A stretch of 38,891 nt of DNA, from NCBI GenBank assembly GCA_030158285.1, contig JAOATF010000166.1, forward strand, positions 1 through 38,891, read 5' to 3'. Positions 9,808-16,925 of the stretch are shown here, piece after piece. The position numbers and the translations under genes were made by a program. Each line of letters opens with the position of its first letter. Position 1 is the first letter of the stretch. Source of the DNA: Hyphomonadaceae bacterium (lineage in GTDB: Bacteria > Pseudomonadota > Alphaproteobacteria > Caulobacterales > Hyphomonadaceae). A model generated the notes under the pieces. That model did no database searches. It was not told the origin of the DNA and saw only the letters and a program-made list of their open reading frames with translations.

Positions 9808-10668
9808 CTAGCGGAAAGTCGCCTTCAGCATGGCCGAATCCATGGGCGCGGGGGCCTCCCCCGTCGTCGCATAGACGTAGACCCCGGTCCGGAAGATCGT
9901 GCTCAGGGCCGAAAACACGATGGTCAGCACCATCACATAGGCCACGACCAGCACCATCGCCGTGCCCACCAGCCCGGCCGAAACCGGCCCATCACCCCGG
10001 TTGAGGGCGACGGCGATGCCGATCACCGCCACCACGGGCAGCATGAAGATGAAGGAGACGAGGCCGAGGCCGCCTTCGCCACCGGCGGATTCGCCCCAGG
10101 TACTCTTCAGGATCGCGCTGGATCGGCTCACTGCCTTGATCGGGCCGGCGCCCTCCATGACCAGGACGGGCACCACGAAATAGGTCAGCGCGGCCCACGC
10201 CATCTCGCCGATGCCGCCGATCAGGCTGCCGAGAATGCCGAGCTTGTCACGCAGGAAGCTCTGCAGTGCGCTGAGCAGGATGCCCACGGTCGAGGCGACC
10301 AGCGTCCAGCCGAGAATCTGCGGGATGCGCGCCGTTGCAGCGCCAAGTCCGGCCGACAGGGATGGCGTGCGGCCGGCGAAGCATTCGAGCGCGCAGAACA
10401 CCAGCGCCGCATTGAAGTAGATCGCCACGAAGGTCAGCACGAAATAGATCGCGAAGAGGCCGGCATAGACCATGGGCTGGCTGGCCTCGAACCGCGTCTC
10501 CAGCACTTCCGTGCCCTGGATGCCGAACGCCATCACCCAGATGCCGACGATCAGCGCCGTGAAGGCGAGGCCGGAAAACACCGGGAACAGCGCCAGCTTG
10601 GGATGCTGCTTCAGCACCGTCCAGCTCGCGCCCGCCATGCGAAAGCCGCGACCGATATTCTTGAACAT
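9808..10668 (-). CDS. DUF6159-like integral membrane protein
   Basis: The 286-residue product is a polytopic membrane protein. It starts MFKNIGRGFRMAGASWTVLKQHPKLALFPVFSG, the opening typical of the DUF6159 family, followed by about six hydrophobic helices. YFNAALVFCALECFAGRTPSLSAGL and AVSRSSAILKSTWGE are cytoplasmic-looking loops also seen in that family. The role is unknown. A strong AGGGGGG lies about 8 bases before the ATG. It is 49 bases downstream of the MoxR-type ATPase on the same strand, so the two may form an operon. The domain assignment is from memory of the family's appearance. Confidence 0.75.
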   Translation of the reverse strand: MFKNIGRGFRMAGASWTVLKQHPKLALFPVFSGLAFTALIVGIWVMAFGIQGTEVLETRFEASQPMVYAGLFAIYFVLTFVAIYFNAALVFCALECFAGRTPSLSAGLGAATARIPQILGWTLVASTVGILLSALQSFLRDKLGILGSLIGGIGEMAWAALTYFVVPVLVMEGAGPIKAVSRSSAILKSTWGESAGGEGGLGLVSFIFMLPVVAVIGIAVALNRGDGPVSAGLVGTAMVLVVAYVMVLTIVFSALSTIFRTGVYVYATTGEAPAPMDSAMLKATFR

Positions 10669-10717
10669 GTGCGTCCCCCCTCTGTCCCTGCCGAAACCGT
10701 TACGGCGCTGTCGGGCG

Positions 10718-11575
10718 CTAGCTGTTCTCCCGCCGCGCCAGGAAGGCGAGGCGTTCGAACAGCTGGATGTCCTGTTCGTTCTTCAGGAGCGCGCCGTGCA
10801 GCGGCGGCACCAGCTTGTTCGGGTTCTTCTCGCGCAGTGTCTCGACGTCGATGTCTTCCGACATCAAGAGCTTCAGCCAGTCGAGCAGCTCGGACGTCGA
10901 CGGCTTCTTCTTCAGGCCCGGCACGTCGCGCATCTTGTAGAAGGTCGCCAGCGCCTCGGAGACAAGGCGCTTCTTGATGCCCGGGAAGTGCACGTCGATG
11001 ATCGAGGTCATCGTCGTGTCGTCAGGGAACTTGATGTAGTGGAAGAAGCAGCGGCGCAGGAACGCGTCCGGCAATTCCTTCTCGTTGTTGGACGTGATGA
11101 TGACGACCGGGCGAACCTTCGCCTTGATCGTCTCGTCGATCTCGTAGACGTAGAATTCCATCCGATCGAGTTCCTGCAGCAGGTCGTTCGGAAACTCGAT
11201 GTCGGCCTTGTCGATCTCGTCGATCAGCAGGACAGGGCGCACCGGCGCGGTGAACGCCTCCCACAGCTTGCCCTTCTTGATGTAGTTGCGGATGTCGCGC
11301 GCACGTTCTTCGCCAAGCTGGCCGTCGCGCAGGCGGGCGACCGCGTCATACTCGTAGAGGCCCTGATGCGCCTTGGTGGTCGACTTGATGTGCCACTCGA
11401 TGATCGGCATGCCCAGCGCGCGGGCAACCTCAAGCGCCAGCATCGTTTTGCCGGTGCCCGGCTCGCCCTTGACCAGCAGCGGCCGCTCCAGCGCGATGGC
11501 GGCGTTCACCGCCACCCTGAGATCATCCGTCGCAACATAGTGCTCGGACCCTTCGAAACGCTTCTTCTCGGACAT
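10718..11575 (-). CDS. MoxR-family AAA+ ATPase
   Basis: The 285-residue product is an AAA+ ATPase of the MoxR/CoxD type, a chaperone class that remodels or matures partner proteins. Walker A is GEPGTGKT (residues 37-44) and Walker B is VLLIDE (115-120). TSNNEKELPDAFLRRC is the sensor-1/arginine-finger region. The C-terminal lid domain ends ERLAFLARRENS. The ATG at 11575 (MSEKKRFEGSEHYV) is preferred to a TTG two codons upstream, with GGGG about 9 bases away. MoxR genes usually sit beside a gene for a von Willebrand A-domain (CoxE-like) partner; none is seen here, where the neighbour is a DUF6159-like membrane protein. Confidence 0.9.
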   Translation of the reverse strand: MSEKKRFEGSEHYVATDDLRVAVNAAIALERPLLVKGEPGTGKTMLALEVARALGMPIIEWHIKSTTKAHQGLYEYDAVARLRDGQLGEERARDIRNYIKKGKLWEAFTAPVRPVLLIDEIDKADIEFPNDLLQELDRMEFYVYEIDETIKAKVRPVVIITSNNEKELPDAFLRRCFFHYIKFPDDTTMTSIIDVHFPGIKKRLVSEALATFYKMRDVPGLKKKPSTSELLDWLKLLMSEDIDVETLREKNPNKLVPPLHGALLKNEQDIQLFERLAFLARRENS

Positions 11576-11805
11576 CGGCAAACCCCGGCTGGAACGAACA
11601 TTACGGTAAACGGCAATGGGCCGTAGGCAATAGGCAGTCGGGAAGGGGAGGTCTTCGGCTTATACCCGGCGACCTGTCCCCAACGGCCTGGGACCCATTA
11701 CCCCGCCACAAGCAAAACTTAAGAATCGGCGGCTAGACCGGCGGTTCGGCCCCGTCCAAGGTTCCCGTTGATTCAGGGAAATGGCCGGCGGGCCGGGAGG
11801 AACGG

Positions 11806-12231
11806 ATGCCGCTCAAACTGTCGCTCAAGCCGGGCGAACGCTTCGTGGTCAACGGGGCGGTCCTGCAGAACGGCGACCGTCGTGCGGTCCTGTTGCTGCA
11901 GAACAAGGCGTCGATCCTCCGGGAGAAGGACATCATCCAGCCGGAAGAAGCCAATTCGCCTGCAAAGCGGATCTATTTCCCGATCATGATGATGTATCTG
12001 GACCCCGGCGGGGCGAACCAGTTCTACGACGAGTTCGTGCTTCGCCTGAACGAGTTCATGGGCGCGATCAGGTCGACCGACGTCCTCAAGGAATGCGTTT
12101 CACTGTCGCGGGAAGTCGCGGCGGCGGATTATTACAAGGCGCTGACGCGGTGCCGGAAGCTTCTAACCTACGAACAGGGATTGCTGGGCAATGTCGATCC
12201 AGGCGTATCAGAACGCGGCGAGGAAGACTGA
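11806..12231 (+). CDS. flbT: Flagellin translation regulator FlbT
   Basis: The 141-residue product matches FlbT, known in Caulobacter to act on the 5' untranslated region of flagellin mRNA and promote its decay until the hook is complete. The opening MPLKLSLKPGERFVVNGAVLQNGDRR and the core FPIMMMYLDPGG...LNEFMGAIRS...YYKALTRCRKLLTYEQ are diagnostic. A GGAGG lies 5-6 bases before the ATG. flaF begins inside its 3' end (41-base overlap), so the two are translationally linked. Two GANTC sites lie upstream (11723-11727 and 11770-11774). The flagellin gene starting at 12735 is the obvious target, and it has hairpins in its leader. Confidence 0.93.
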   Translation: MPLKLSLKPGERFVVNGAVLQNGDRRAVLLLQNKASILREKDIIQPEEANSPAKRIYFPIMMMYLDPGGANQFYDEFVLRLNEFMGAIRSTDVLKECVSLSREVAAADYYKALTRCRKLLTYEQGLLGNVDPGVSERGEED

Positions 12232-12568
12232 ATCGCCACGTCAGACCGAGTATCGCGCCTTTGCGGTGGCGACACGCGGCCTGATCGACGCTTCAGCCCT
12301 GCCGGACAGCGAGGTTGGCCGCCGCGCCGAGGCGCTGTCGATGAACCGTCGGCTGTGGTCGCTGCTGGCGTCGGATTGCGCGGCGGAAGGCAATTCGCTG
12401 CCCCAGCCGCTGCGCGCGCAGATCATCTCGCTTGCCATGTTTGTCGACCGGCATTCCAGCGCGGTCATGCGTCAAGGCGCCTCCTTCGATGTGCTCGTCG
12501 AGATTAACCGCTCGATCATGCAGGGCCTGTCGCCGGCCCTAGCGTCCGCCGGGGCGTCTCAGCCCTAA
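12191..12568 (+). CDS. flaF: Flagellar protein FlaF
   Basis: The 125-residue product matches FlaF, needed in alphaproteobacteria for flagellin synthesis or secretion and often described as a flagellin chaperone acting opposite to FlbT. Typical features are MSIQAYQNAARKTESPRQTEYRAFAVATRGL and the C-terminal LRAQIISLAMFVDRHSSAVMRQG...LVEINRSIMQGL. It starts 41 bases inside flbT in a different frame, so the stoichiometry of the two is probably set by coupled translation. It ends 166 bases before the first flagellin start, and the region between carries the flagellin leader. Confidence 0.92.
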   Translation: MSIQAYQNAARKTESPRQTEYRAFAVATRGLIDASALPDSEVGRRAEALSMNRRLWSLLASDCAAEGNSLPQPLRAQIISLAMFVDRHSSAVMRQGASFDVLVEINRSIMQGLSPALASAGASQP

Positions 12569-12669
12569 CGCCGTCTTAACGACGGGTTCTAGGTTAGGGT
12601 CTTCGCAGGACTTTTCCTTCCAGCGCCACACCTCTAATTAAGACCTCTCCGTCATTGTGGGTTCATGCG

Positions 12670-12706
12670 GGCGCAAAAGGCGCCTGCGGCCGATCAAAAC
12701 GATCGG
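12670..12706 (+). promoter_or_regulatory. Two consecutive hairpins in the flagellin 1 leader
   Basis: Two perfect inverted repeats follow one another. GGCGC-AAAAG-GCGCC spans 12670-12684 and CCGATC-AAAAC-GATCGG spans 12690-12706. They lie 28-65 bases before the flagellin 1 ATG at 12735 and neither is followed by a U-run, so they are not terminators. Both loops are A-rich pentamers. They may be a binding or stability element in the mRNA, with FlbT the candidate ligand. The structures are seen; the role is inferred. Confidence 0.5.
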
Positions 12707-12734
12707 TCTTCGACCCAGAACGGAGACGTGTGTC

Positions 12735-13946
12735 ATGCTGAGCGTGAATTCGAACTATGGCGCGTCCGTCGCGCTGCAATCTCTCTCCTCTACAAACAAG
12801 GAACTTGGCGAAATCCAGAACCGGATTTCGACCGGCCTGAAGGTGTCTTCGGCCCGTGACAACGGCGCAGTCTACGCCATCGCCGAAGGCCAGCGCGCCC
12901 GCGTTTCGTCGGTCGCCGCTGTCAAAGACGGCATCGATCGCGCCTCCTCCACGGTTGACGTTGCTCTCGCCGCCGGCAAATCGGTTGGCGACATCCTGCA
13001 GAAGCTGAAATCCAAAGCTGTCGCTGCTCAGGCTGACGACCTGACCTCCGACCAGCGCGCTGCCCTGCAGGCTGACTTCGCCTCGCTGCGTTCGCAGATC
13101 GACACCATCGCCAACGCCGCGCAGTTCAACGGCGCCAACCTGGCGAAGGGCAACTCGTCGCTCAGCGTTCTCGTCTCGGATCTCGGCGGTTCTGTCGCCG
13201 CGACCACGGACGGTGTCCAGTCGGCGGCTCTCACGACCCCGGTTTCGGGTTCGGCGCTGGTGGCTGACGTTGGCTCTACCGCTGGCGATATCGCCACGGG
13301 TGACCTCATCACCTTCGCTCTGACAGATTCGGTTAACGCTGGTACGTCCTCGATCTCGGTTGAGGTGACGGCTGGCATGACCGTTGATGGTTTCGTCGCG
13401 GCAGTGAACTCGCAGTCGGGTGGTAAAATCTCGGCTTCTTATGACGACGCCGCGGGTCAGTTCACCTACCTGATCAACGACACGGCCTATGACAACCTGG
13501 CGATCACCTCGAACGGCACGAACGCGACCAATATCGGTGCGGGCGTTGCAACCGCGACGGTCTCCTCGGCCGGCTCGAACACCTTCTCGGTGACCGGCGC
13601 CGACTTCTCGCTGACGGGCTCGATCCTCTCCTCGCTGTCGTCCACGGATATCTCCACGTCCACGGCGTCCGCGACGACCGCGTCGAATTCGATCGATACG
13701 GCGATCACCGACCTCAACAACGCGATGGCGACCATGGGTTCGCAGGCGGCCGCTCTGGACATCCAGAACGAGTTCCTCTCGAAGCTCTCGGACGTCGTTG
13801 AACAAGGCATCGGCAACCTCGTCGACGCTGATCTGGCGAAAGAATCCGCCCGCCTGCAGTCGCTGCAAATCAAGCAGCAGCTGGGCGCGCAGGCTCTCTC
13901 GATCGCCAACCAGGCGCCGTCGCTGATCCTGTCGTTCTTCCGCTAA
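12735..13946 (+). CDS. Flagellin 1
   Basis: The 403-residue product is a flagellin, the filament subunit exported through the flagellar type III apparatus. The conserved N-terminal D0/D1 helix region opens MLSVNSNYGASVALQSL and includes NRISTGLKVSSARDNGAVYAIAEGQ. The C-terminal region is IGNLVDADLAKESARLQSLQIKQQLGAQALSIANQAPSLILSFFR. The middle (about residues 150-300) is a Ser/Thr/Ala/Val-rich variable domain. It is a close paralogue of flagellin 2 (14313-15527) over its whole length. The ATG at 12735 is chosen because MLSVN is the conserved start; GGAGA lies upstream. Its wobble positions use T more often than those of flagellin 2. A strong terminator follows at 14000-14034. Confidence 0.95.
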   Translation: MLSVNSNYGASVALQSLSSTNKELGEIQNRISTGLKVSSARDNGAVYAIAEGQRARVSSVAAVKDGIDRASSTVDVALAAGKSVGDILQKLKSKAVAAQADDLTSDQRAALQADFASLRSQIDTIANAAQFNGANLAKGNSSLSVLVSDLGGSVAATTDGVQSAALTTPVSGSALVADVGSTAGDIATGDLITFALTDSVNAGTSSISVEVTAGMTVDGFVAAVNSQSGGKISASYDDAAGQFTYLINDTAYDNLAITSNGTNATNIGAGVATATVSSAGSNTFSVTGADFSLTGSILSSLSSTDISTSTASATTASNSIDTAITDLNNAMATMGSQAAALDIQNEFLSKLSDVVEQGIGNLVDADLAKESARLQSLQIKQQLGAQALSIANQAPSLILSFFR

Positions 13947-13999
13947 CCGATACCTGGTCGGGCCGGTCCAAACGGCCCTCAGCCAGCACGGAAACAGAG

Positions 14000-14034
14000 G
14001 GGGCGGAGCCAGAATGGCTCCGCCCCTTTCGTTT
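14000..14034 (+). terminator. Rho-independent terminator of flagellin 1
   Basis: A perfect 11-bp stem GGGGCGGAGCC (14000-14010) / GGCTCCGCCCC (14016-14026) closes a 5-base loop and is followed by TTTCGTTT. It begins about 54 bases after the flagellin 1 stop, which insulates flagellin 2 from upstream transcription. Confidence 0.9.
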
Positions 14035-14114
14035 GCGTGGGTAAAGACGGCCGCAGGACGCCACCTGCCGCCCCCCCGCCAGCCCCTTTTTGCCTACCTG
14101 CGCCGGGCTTTGGC

Positions 14115-14133
14115 CTCGGCAAATCGTGCCGGG
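14115..14133. promoter_or_regulatory. Candidate enhancer (FlbD-type) upstream of flagellin 2
   Basis: CTCGGCA (14115-14121) and TGCCGGG (14127-14133) form an inverted repeat with one mismatch around a 5-base spacer. It lies about 105 bases upstream of the sigma-54-like -24 box at 14238, the usual distance for an NtrC-type enhancer. Similar CCCGGCA/TGCCGGG words occur at the fliL/flgF and fliX promoters. The identification with FlbD is inference. Confidence 0.4.
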
Positions 14134-14181
14134 GGGTAAATTTGATTCAGCCATTCGTTAGGAGGCGGGGTTCCGCGTTAA

Positions 14182-14197
14182 CGGCACGGGCCTTTGA
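14182..14197 (+). promoter_or_regulatory. Second, weaker sigma-54-like element upstream of flagellin 2
   Basis: CGGCACG-GGCC-TTTGA resembles the sigma-54 core TGGCACG-N4-TTGC, with the first base changed and an extra T in the -12 part. It sits in a context (TTAACGGC...CACGGG...CTT...GAA) that is repeated about 50 bases downstream at the better site, so it may be a duplicated and degraded promoter. Confidence 0.3.
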
Positions 14198-14237
14198 AAC
14201 AAAGGGATTTTTCCGTGGCGTGTTAACCTTAACGGCT

Positions 14238-14252
14238 TGGCACGGGACTTGA
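14238..14252 (+). promoter_or_regulatory. Sigma-54 (-24/-12) promoter of flagellin 2
   Basis: TGGCACG-GGAC-TTGA matches the RpoN consensus TGGCACG-N4-TTGC at all but the final base, with the correct GG-N10 spacing. Transcription would start near 14263-14266, giving a leader of about 50 bases before the ATG at 14313. Class IV flagellin genes in Caulobacter are known to be RpoN-dependent. Confidence 0.72.
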
Positions 14253-14312
14253 AGACATGGTTACCGTCCATGCCCCTATTGGGTGTGAAACAGTCTGCCA
14301 GGAGCTTCGGCC

Positions 14313-15527
14313 ATGCTCAGCGTCAATACGAACTACAGCGCCATGATCGCGCTCCAGAACCTGAACTTCACGAACACGGAACTGGAAGGCGTCCAGAACA
14401 AGATCAGCACAGGCCTCAAGATCGGCAGCGCGCGCGACAACGGCGCCATCTACGCCATCGCCGAAGGGCAGAGGAGCCGGGTCTCCTCTGTGGCGGCCGT
14501 CAAGGATGGCATCGACCGCGCCAACTCGACCATCGATGTTGCCCTTTCGGCCGGCAAGTCGATCGGCGACATCCTGCAGAAGCTGAAGGCCAAGGCTGTC
14601 GCAGCCCAGGCTGACGACCTCACCGCCGACCAGCGCGATGCGCTGCAGGCCGACTTCACATCGCTGCGTTCGCAGATCGATACGATCGCCAACGCCGCCC
14701 AGTTCAACGGCGCGAACCTCGCCTCGGGCTCGTTCGACCTCAACGTCCTGATCTCGGATCTCGGCGGTTCGGTCGCAGCCACCACGGCGGGCGTCCAGTC
14801 TGCCGCCCTGACGACGCCGCTCTCCGGGTCGGCGCTGATCACGGCTGCGGGATCCGCTACTGGCGACATCGCCGATGGCGACCTGATCACCTTCGCCCTG
14901 ACCGACTCGACCAACCTTGGCACCTTCACGATCGCGGTCGAACTGACCACGGGCATGACGGTCGATCAGTATGTCGAAGCCGTGAACTCGTCCTCGGGCG
15001 GCAAGATCTCGGCTTCCTACGACGACGTCGCCGGCCAGTTCACCTACCTGATCAACGACACCAGTTTCGACACTCTCGCGATCACGTCGGACGGCGTGGA
15101 TGCCGGCAATATCGGCGCCGGCGTCGCCACGGCCACCGTCTCCAGCGCCGGCTCGAACGTTCTCGTCGTCAACGGCATGGACATGACGATGTCGAGCGCG
15201 ATGTTCTCGGCTTTCTCGACCGTCGACATCTCGACCTCGGCCGCCTCCGCCACCACCGCCGCCAACGCCCTTGCGCAAGCGATCACCGACCTCAACGTCG
15301 GCCTTGCCTCGCTGGGTTCGCAGGCGACGGCGCTCGATGCGCAGCAGGACTTCCTCGCCAAGCTGTCGGACGAGATCGAGAACGGCATCGGCAACCTCGT
15401 CGACGCCGACCTCGCGAAGGAATCCGCCAAGCTCCAGTCGCTGCAGATCAAGCAGCAGCTGGGCGCGCAGGCCCTGTCGATCGCCAACCAGGCGCCGCAG
15501 GTCATCCTGTCGCTGTTCCGCGGCTGA
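14313..15527 (+). CDS. Flagellin 2
   Basis: The 404-residue product is a flagellin very similar to flagellin 1. The N-terminus is MLSVNTNYSAMIALQNLNFTNTELEGVQNKISTGLKIGSARDNGAIYAIAEGQ and the C-terminus IGNLVDADLAKESAKLQSLQIKQQLGAQALSIANQAPQVILSLFRG. The variable middle domain also aligns with that of flagellin 1 (for example LITFALTDS, GGKISASYDD, GQFTYLINDT, NIGAGVATATVSSAGSN), so the pair arose by duplication of the whole gene. Wobble positions are more C/G-rich than in flagellin 1. AGGAG precedes the ATG, and a sigma-54 promoter lies 60-75 bases upstream. A strong bidirectional terminator follows at 15547-15582. Confidence 0.95.
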   Translation: MLSVNTNYSAMIALQNLNFTNTELEGVQNKISTGLKIGSARDNGAIYAIAEGQRSRVSSVAAVKDGIDRANSTIDVALSAGKSIGDILQKLKAKAVAAQADDLTADQRDALQADFTSLRSQIDTIANAAQFNGANLASGSFDLNVLISDLGGSVAATTAGVQSAALTTPLSGSALITAAGSATGDIADGDLITFALTDSTNLGTFTIAVELTTGMTVDQYVEAVNSSSGGKISASYDDVAGQFTYLINDTSFDTLAITSDGVDAGNIGAGVATATVSSAGSNVLVVNGMDMTMSSAMFSAFSTVDISTSAASATTAANALAQAITDLNVGLASLGSQATALDAQQDFLAKLSDEIENGIGNLVDADLAKESAKLQSLQIKQQLGAQALSIANQAPQVILSLFRG

Positions 15528-15546
15528 TCCGCGTCAAGGGCTGAAA

Positions 15547-15590
15547 AAAGGCCGCGTTCGCCCACCGGCGGACGCGGCCTTTGCCTTTTG
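15547..15590. terminator. Bidirectional terminator between flagellin 2 and the fucosidase gene
   Basis: The 16-base arms run 15547-15562 and 15567-15582 with one G:T-type mismatch around a CACC loop. A's precede the stem (15544-15549) and T-rich sequence follows (TTTGCCTTTT). It lies 20 bases after the flagellin 2 stop and 12 bases from the stop of the convergent gene, so it can serve both. Confidence 0.9.
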
Positions 15591-15593
15591 GCG

Positions 15594-16745
15594 TCAGCGG
15601 TTTCCGGCGATATGCCGGCCAAGCACCAGCAGCGGCGCGCTCTGCAGGTCGGGGATGCTTCCATCCGCGCGCGGGCCGACATTGATCAGCAGGTTTCCAC
15701 CGCGTGTGGTGGTGTCGCGATAGAGTTCGATCATGGCCTCGCCGGTAAGATGGTTCTCCGGCTTGTCCTCGCGATTATAGCCGAACGCCCAGCCGACGCC
15801 CCGGCAGGCTTCCCATTTCTTCGCGCCCATGTGCGCGCCGGCTGCATATTCCACCGTGCGGAAGTCGCTGTGCAGCGGTTCGGGATTGTCGATCTCGCCG
15901 CCCGACTCCGCGATGCGCGCCTTCACCATCGCGTTGAACGCCTCGCGGTTAGCCGGCTCGCGCAGGGATTCGTACATCATCTTCGAGGCCAGCCAGCGAT
16001 CGTTGACCACGCCATCCGGCACAGCCGCGTAATAGTCCTCGAACAGCGCCTGCTGGTTTGTCTCCGACGGCCAGGCAATGTCGTTCCACACCACGGAGGG
16101 CTTGTAGCGCGCGATCAGCTCGCGCACCTGCGCATCGGCATAGCGCACATAATCGTCCGAGGTCGGCACGCAGGCCAGCATGTCGCCGAAGTTGGAAATC
16201 GGCGTGAAGTGGAAGGTCCAGTCCAGCCCGCCGGAATAGTAGAGGCCGAATTTCATCCCGCGCTTGCGCACCGCATCGGCCAACTCACCGACATAATCGC
16301 GCTTCGAGAACCAGCCCGGCTTATGCGGATGCTCCACCTCGGTCGGCCACAGGCAGTAGCCATCATGGTGCTTGGTGACGAACACGACATAGCTCGCGCC
16401 CGCGTCGGCAAACATCTGCGCCCAGGCATCGGCGTCGAAGGCCTTCGCCGCCGCATCGAACTCTGCGCGGAAATCCTCGTAAGGCCTGCCGCCATGCTCG
16501 CGCGCATGATGCGCCTCGGTCGGGCTGCCTTTCACGCGCATCGCGTTCCAGTACCATTCGGAGTACGGGCCGTAAGCCATCGCGTGCTCGTAGTCGGTGC
16601 GGAACAGTTCGGTGATCGAGACTTCCGCCGGCGCGTAGGCCGGTATCGCGAACATGCCCCAGTGGATGAAGACGCCCAGCTGCGGCTTGGCGAACCAGTC
16701 GGGGCAGGGGCGGTTGAACGCCGGTCCGGATATCGACGCCTGCAT
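15594..16745 (-). CDS. GH29 alpha-L-fucosidase
   Basis: The 383-residue product is a glycoside hydrolase of family 29, which releases alpha-L-fucose with retention of configuration. It shows GVFIHWGMFAIPAYA (residues 24-38), PYSEWYWNAM (60-69), VTKHHDGYCLWPT (124-136), GLYYSGGLDW (167-176) and VVWNDIAWP (218-226), where Asp222 is the likely nucleophile. The acid/base residue varies in this family and I did not assign it. The ATG at 16745 has AGGGGAAA about 9 bases upstream; an ATG 13 codons earlier is possible. Neither start gives a signal peptide, so the enzyme appears cytoplasmic. It is embedded among flagellin genes on the opposite strand. Confidence 0.88.
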   Translation of the reverse strand: MQASISGPAFNRPCPDWFAKPQLGVFIHWGMFAIPAYAPAEVSITELFRTDYEHAMAYGPYSEWYWNAMRVKGSPTEAHHAREHGGRPYEDFRAEFDAAAKAFDADAWAQMFADAGASYVVFVTKHHDGYCLWPTEVEHPHKPGWFSKRDYVGELADAVRKRGMKFGLYYSGGLDWTFHFTPISNFGDMLACVPTSDDYVRYADAQVRELIARYKPSVVWNDIAWPSETNQQALFEDYYAAVPDGVVNDRWLASKMMYESLREPANREAFNAMVKARIAESGGEIDNPEPLHSDFRTVEYAAGAHMGAKKWEACRGVGWAFGYNREDKPENHLTGEAMIELYRDTTTRGGNLLINVGPRADGSIPDLQSAPLLVLGRHIAGNR

Positions 16746-16873
16746 GGCTAATTTCCCCTGCCGTTTCTGAGCTTTTGCTTTCATCACACGGTCACGGGCG
16801 GGCCGATAGAATGCCCATAGGGCAACCGGGCTCAGCAGCGGAAACCATCTGTTAACGAATGCTAACGATACCT

Positions 16874-16909
16874 GAGTCCGAATTGACGATTCGTTCACCA
16901 TGAATCGTC
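16874..16909. promoter_or_regulatory. GANTC cluster and 8-bp palindrome before flagellin 3
   Basis: Three GANTC sites, the CcrM methylation target, lie within 33 bases: GAGTC (16874-16878), GATTC (16888-16892) and GAATC (16902-16906). The last two are part of a perfect 8-bp inverted repeat GACGATTC (16885-16892) / GAATCGTC (16902-16909) with a 9-base loop. The flagellin 3 ATG follows 17 bases later. TTAACGAATGCTAAC (16852-16866) just upstream looks like an imperfect CtrA box with wrong spacing. Regulation by methylation or by mRNA structure is inferred. Confidence 0.5.
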
Positions 16910-16925
16910 TGCGGAGACGGCCAAA

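Larger units (their letters stand above)
13947..14312. other. 366-base gap between flagellins 1 and 2
   Basis: I see no gene here. From left to right it holds the flagellin 1 terminator (14000-14034), an imperfect inverted repeat CTCGGCA-AATCG-TGCCGGG (14115-14133), one GATTC site near 14144, and two sigma-54-like elements (14182-14197 and 14238-14252). The flagellin 2 leader follows, with AGGAG about 9 bases before the ATG. Confidence 0.7.

Noticed and set aside
11605..11640. Short direct repeat of GGCAATNGGC before flbT
   Set aside because: Only two imperfect copies are present, too few to call a repeat array.
12580..12605. Possible sigma-54 site upstream of flagellin 1
   Set aside because: The GG is followed by CG rather than GC at the right distance, and the flanking consensus bases are mostly missing.
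12689..12696. GCCGATCA, resembling the sigma-28 -10 box GCCGATAA
   Set aside because: No TAAA-type -35 box lies at the required distance, and the bases are part of the second leader hairpin.
12663..13868. 401-codon minus-strand frame opposite flagellin 1
   Set aside because: It mirrors the coding strand of a certain flagellin and has an Arg/Gly/Asp-rich composition without domain features.
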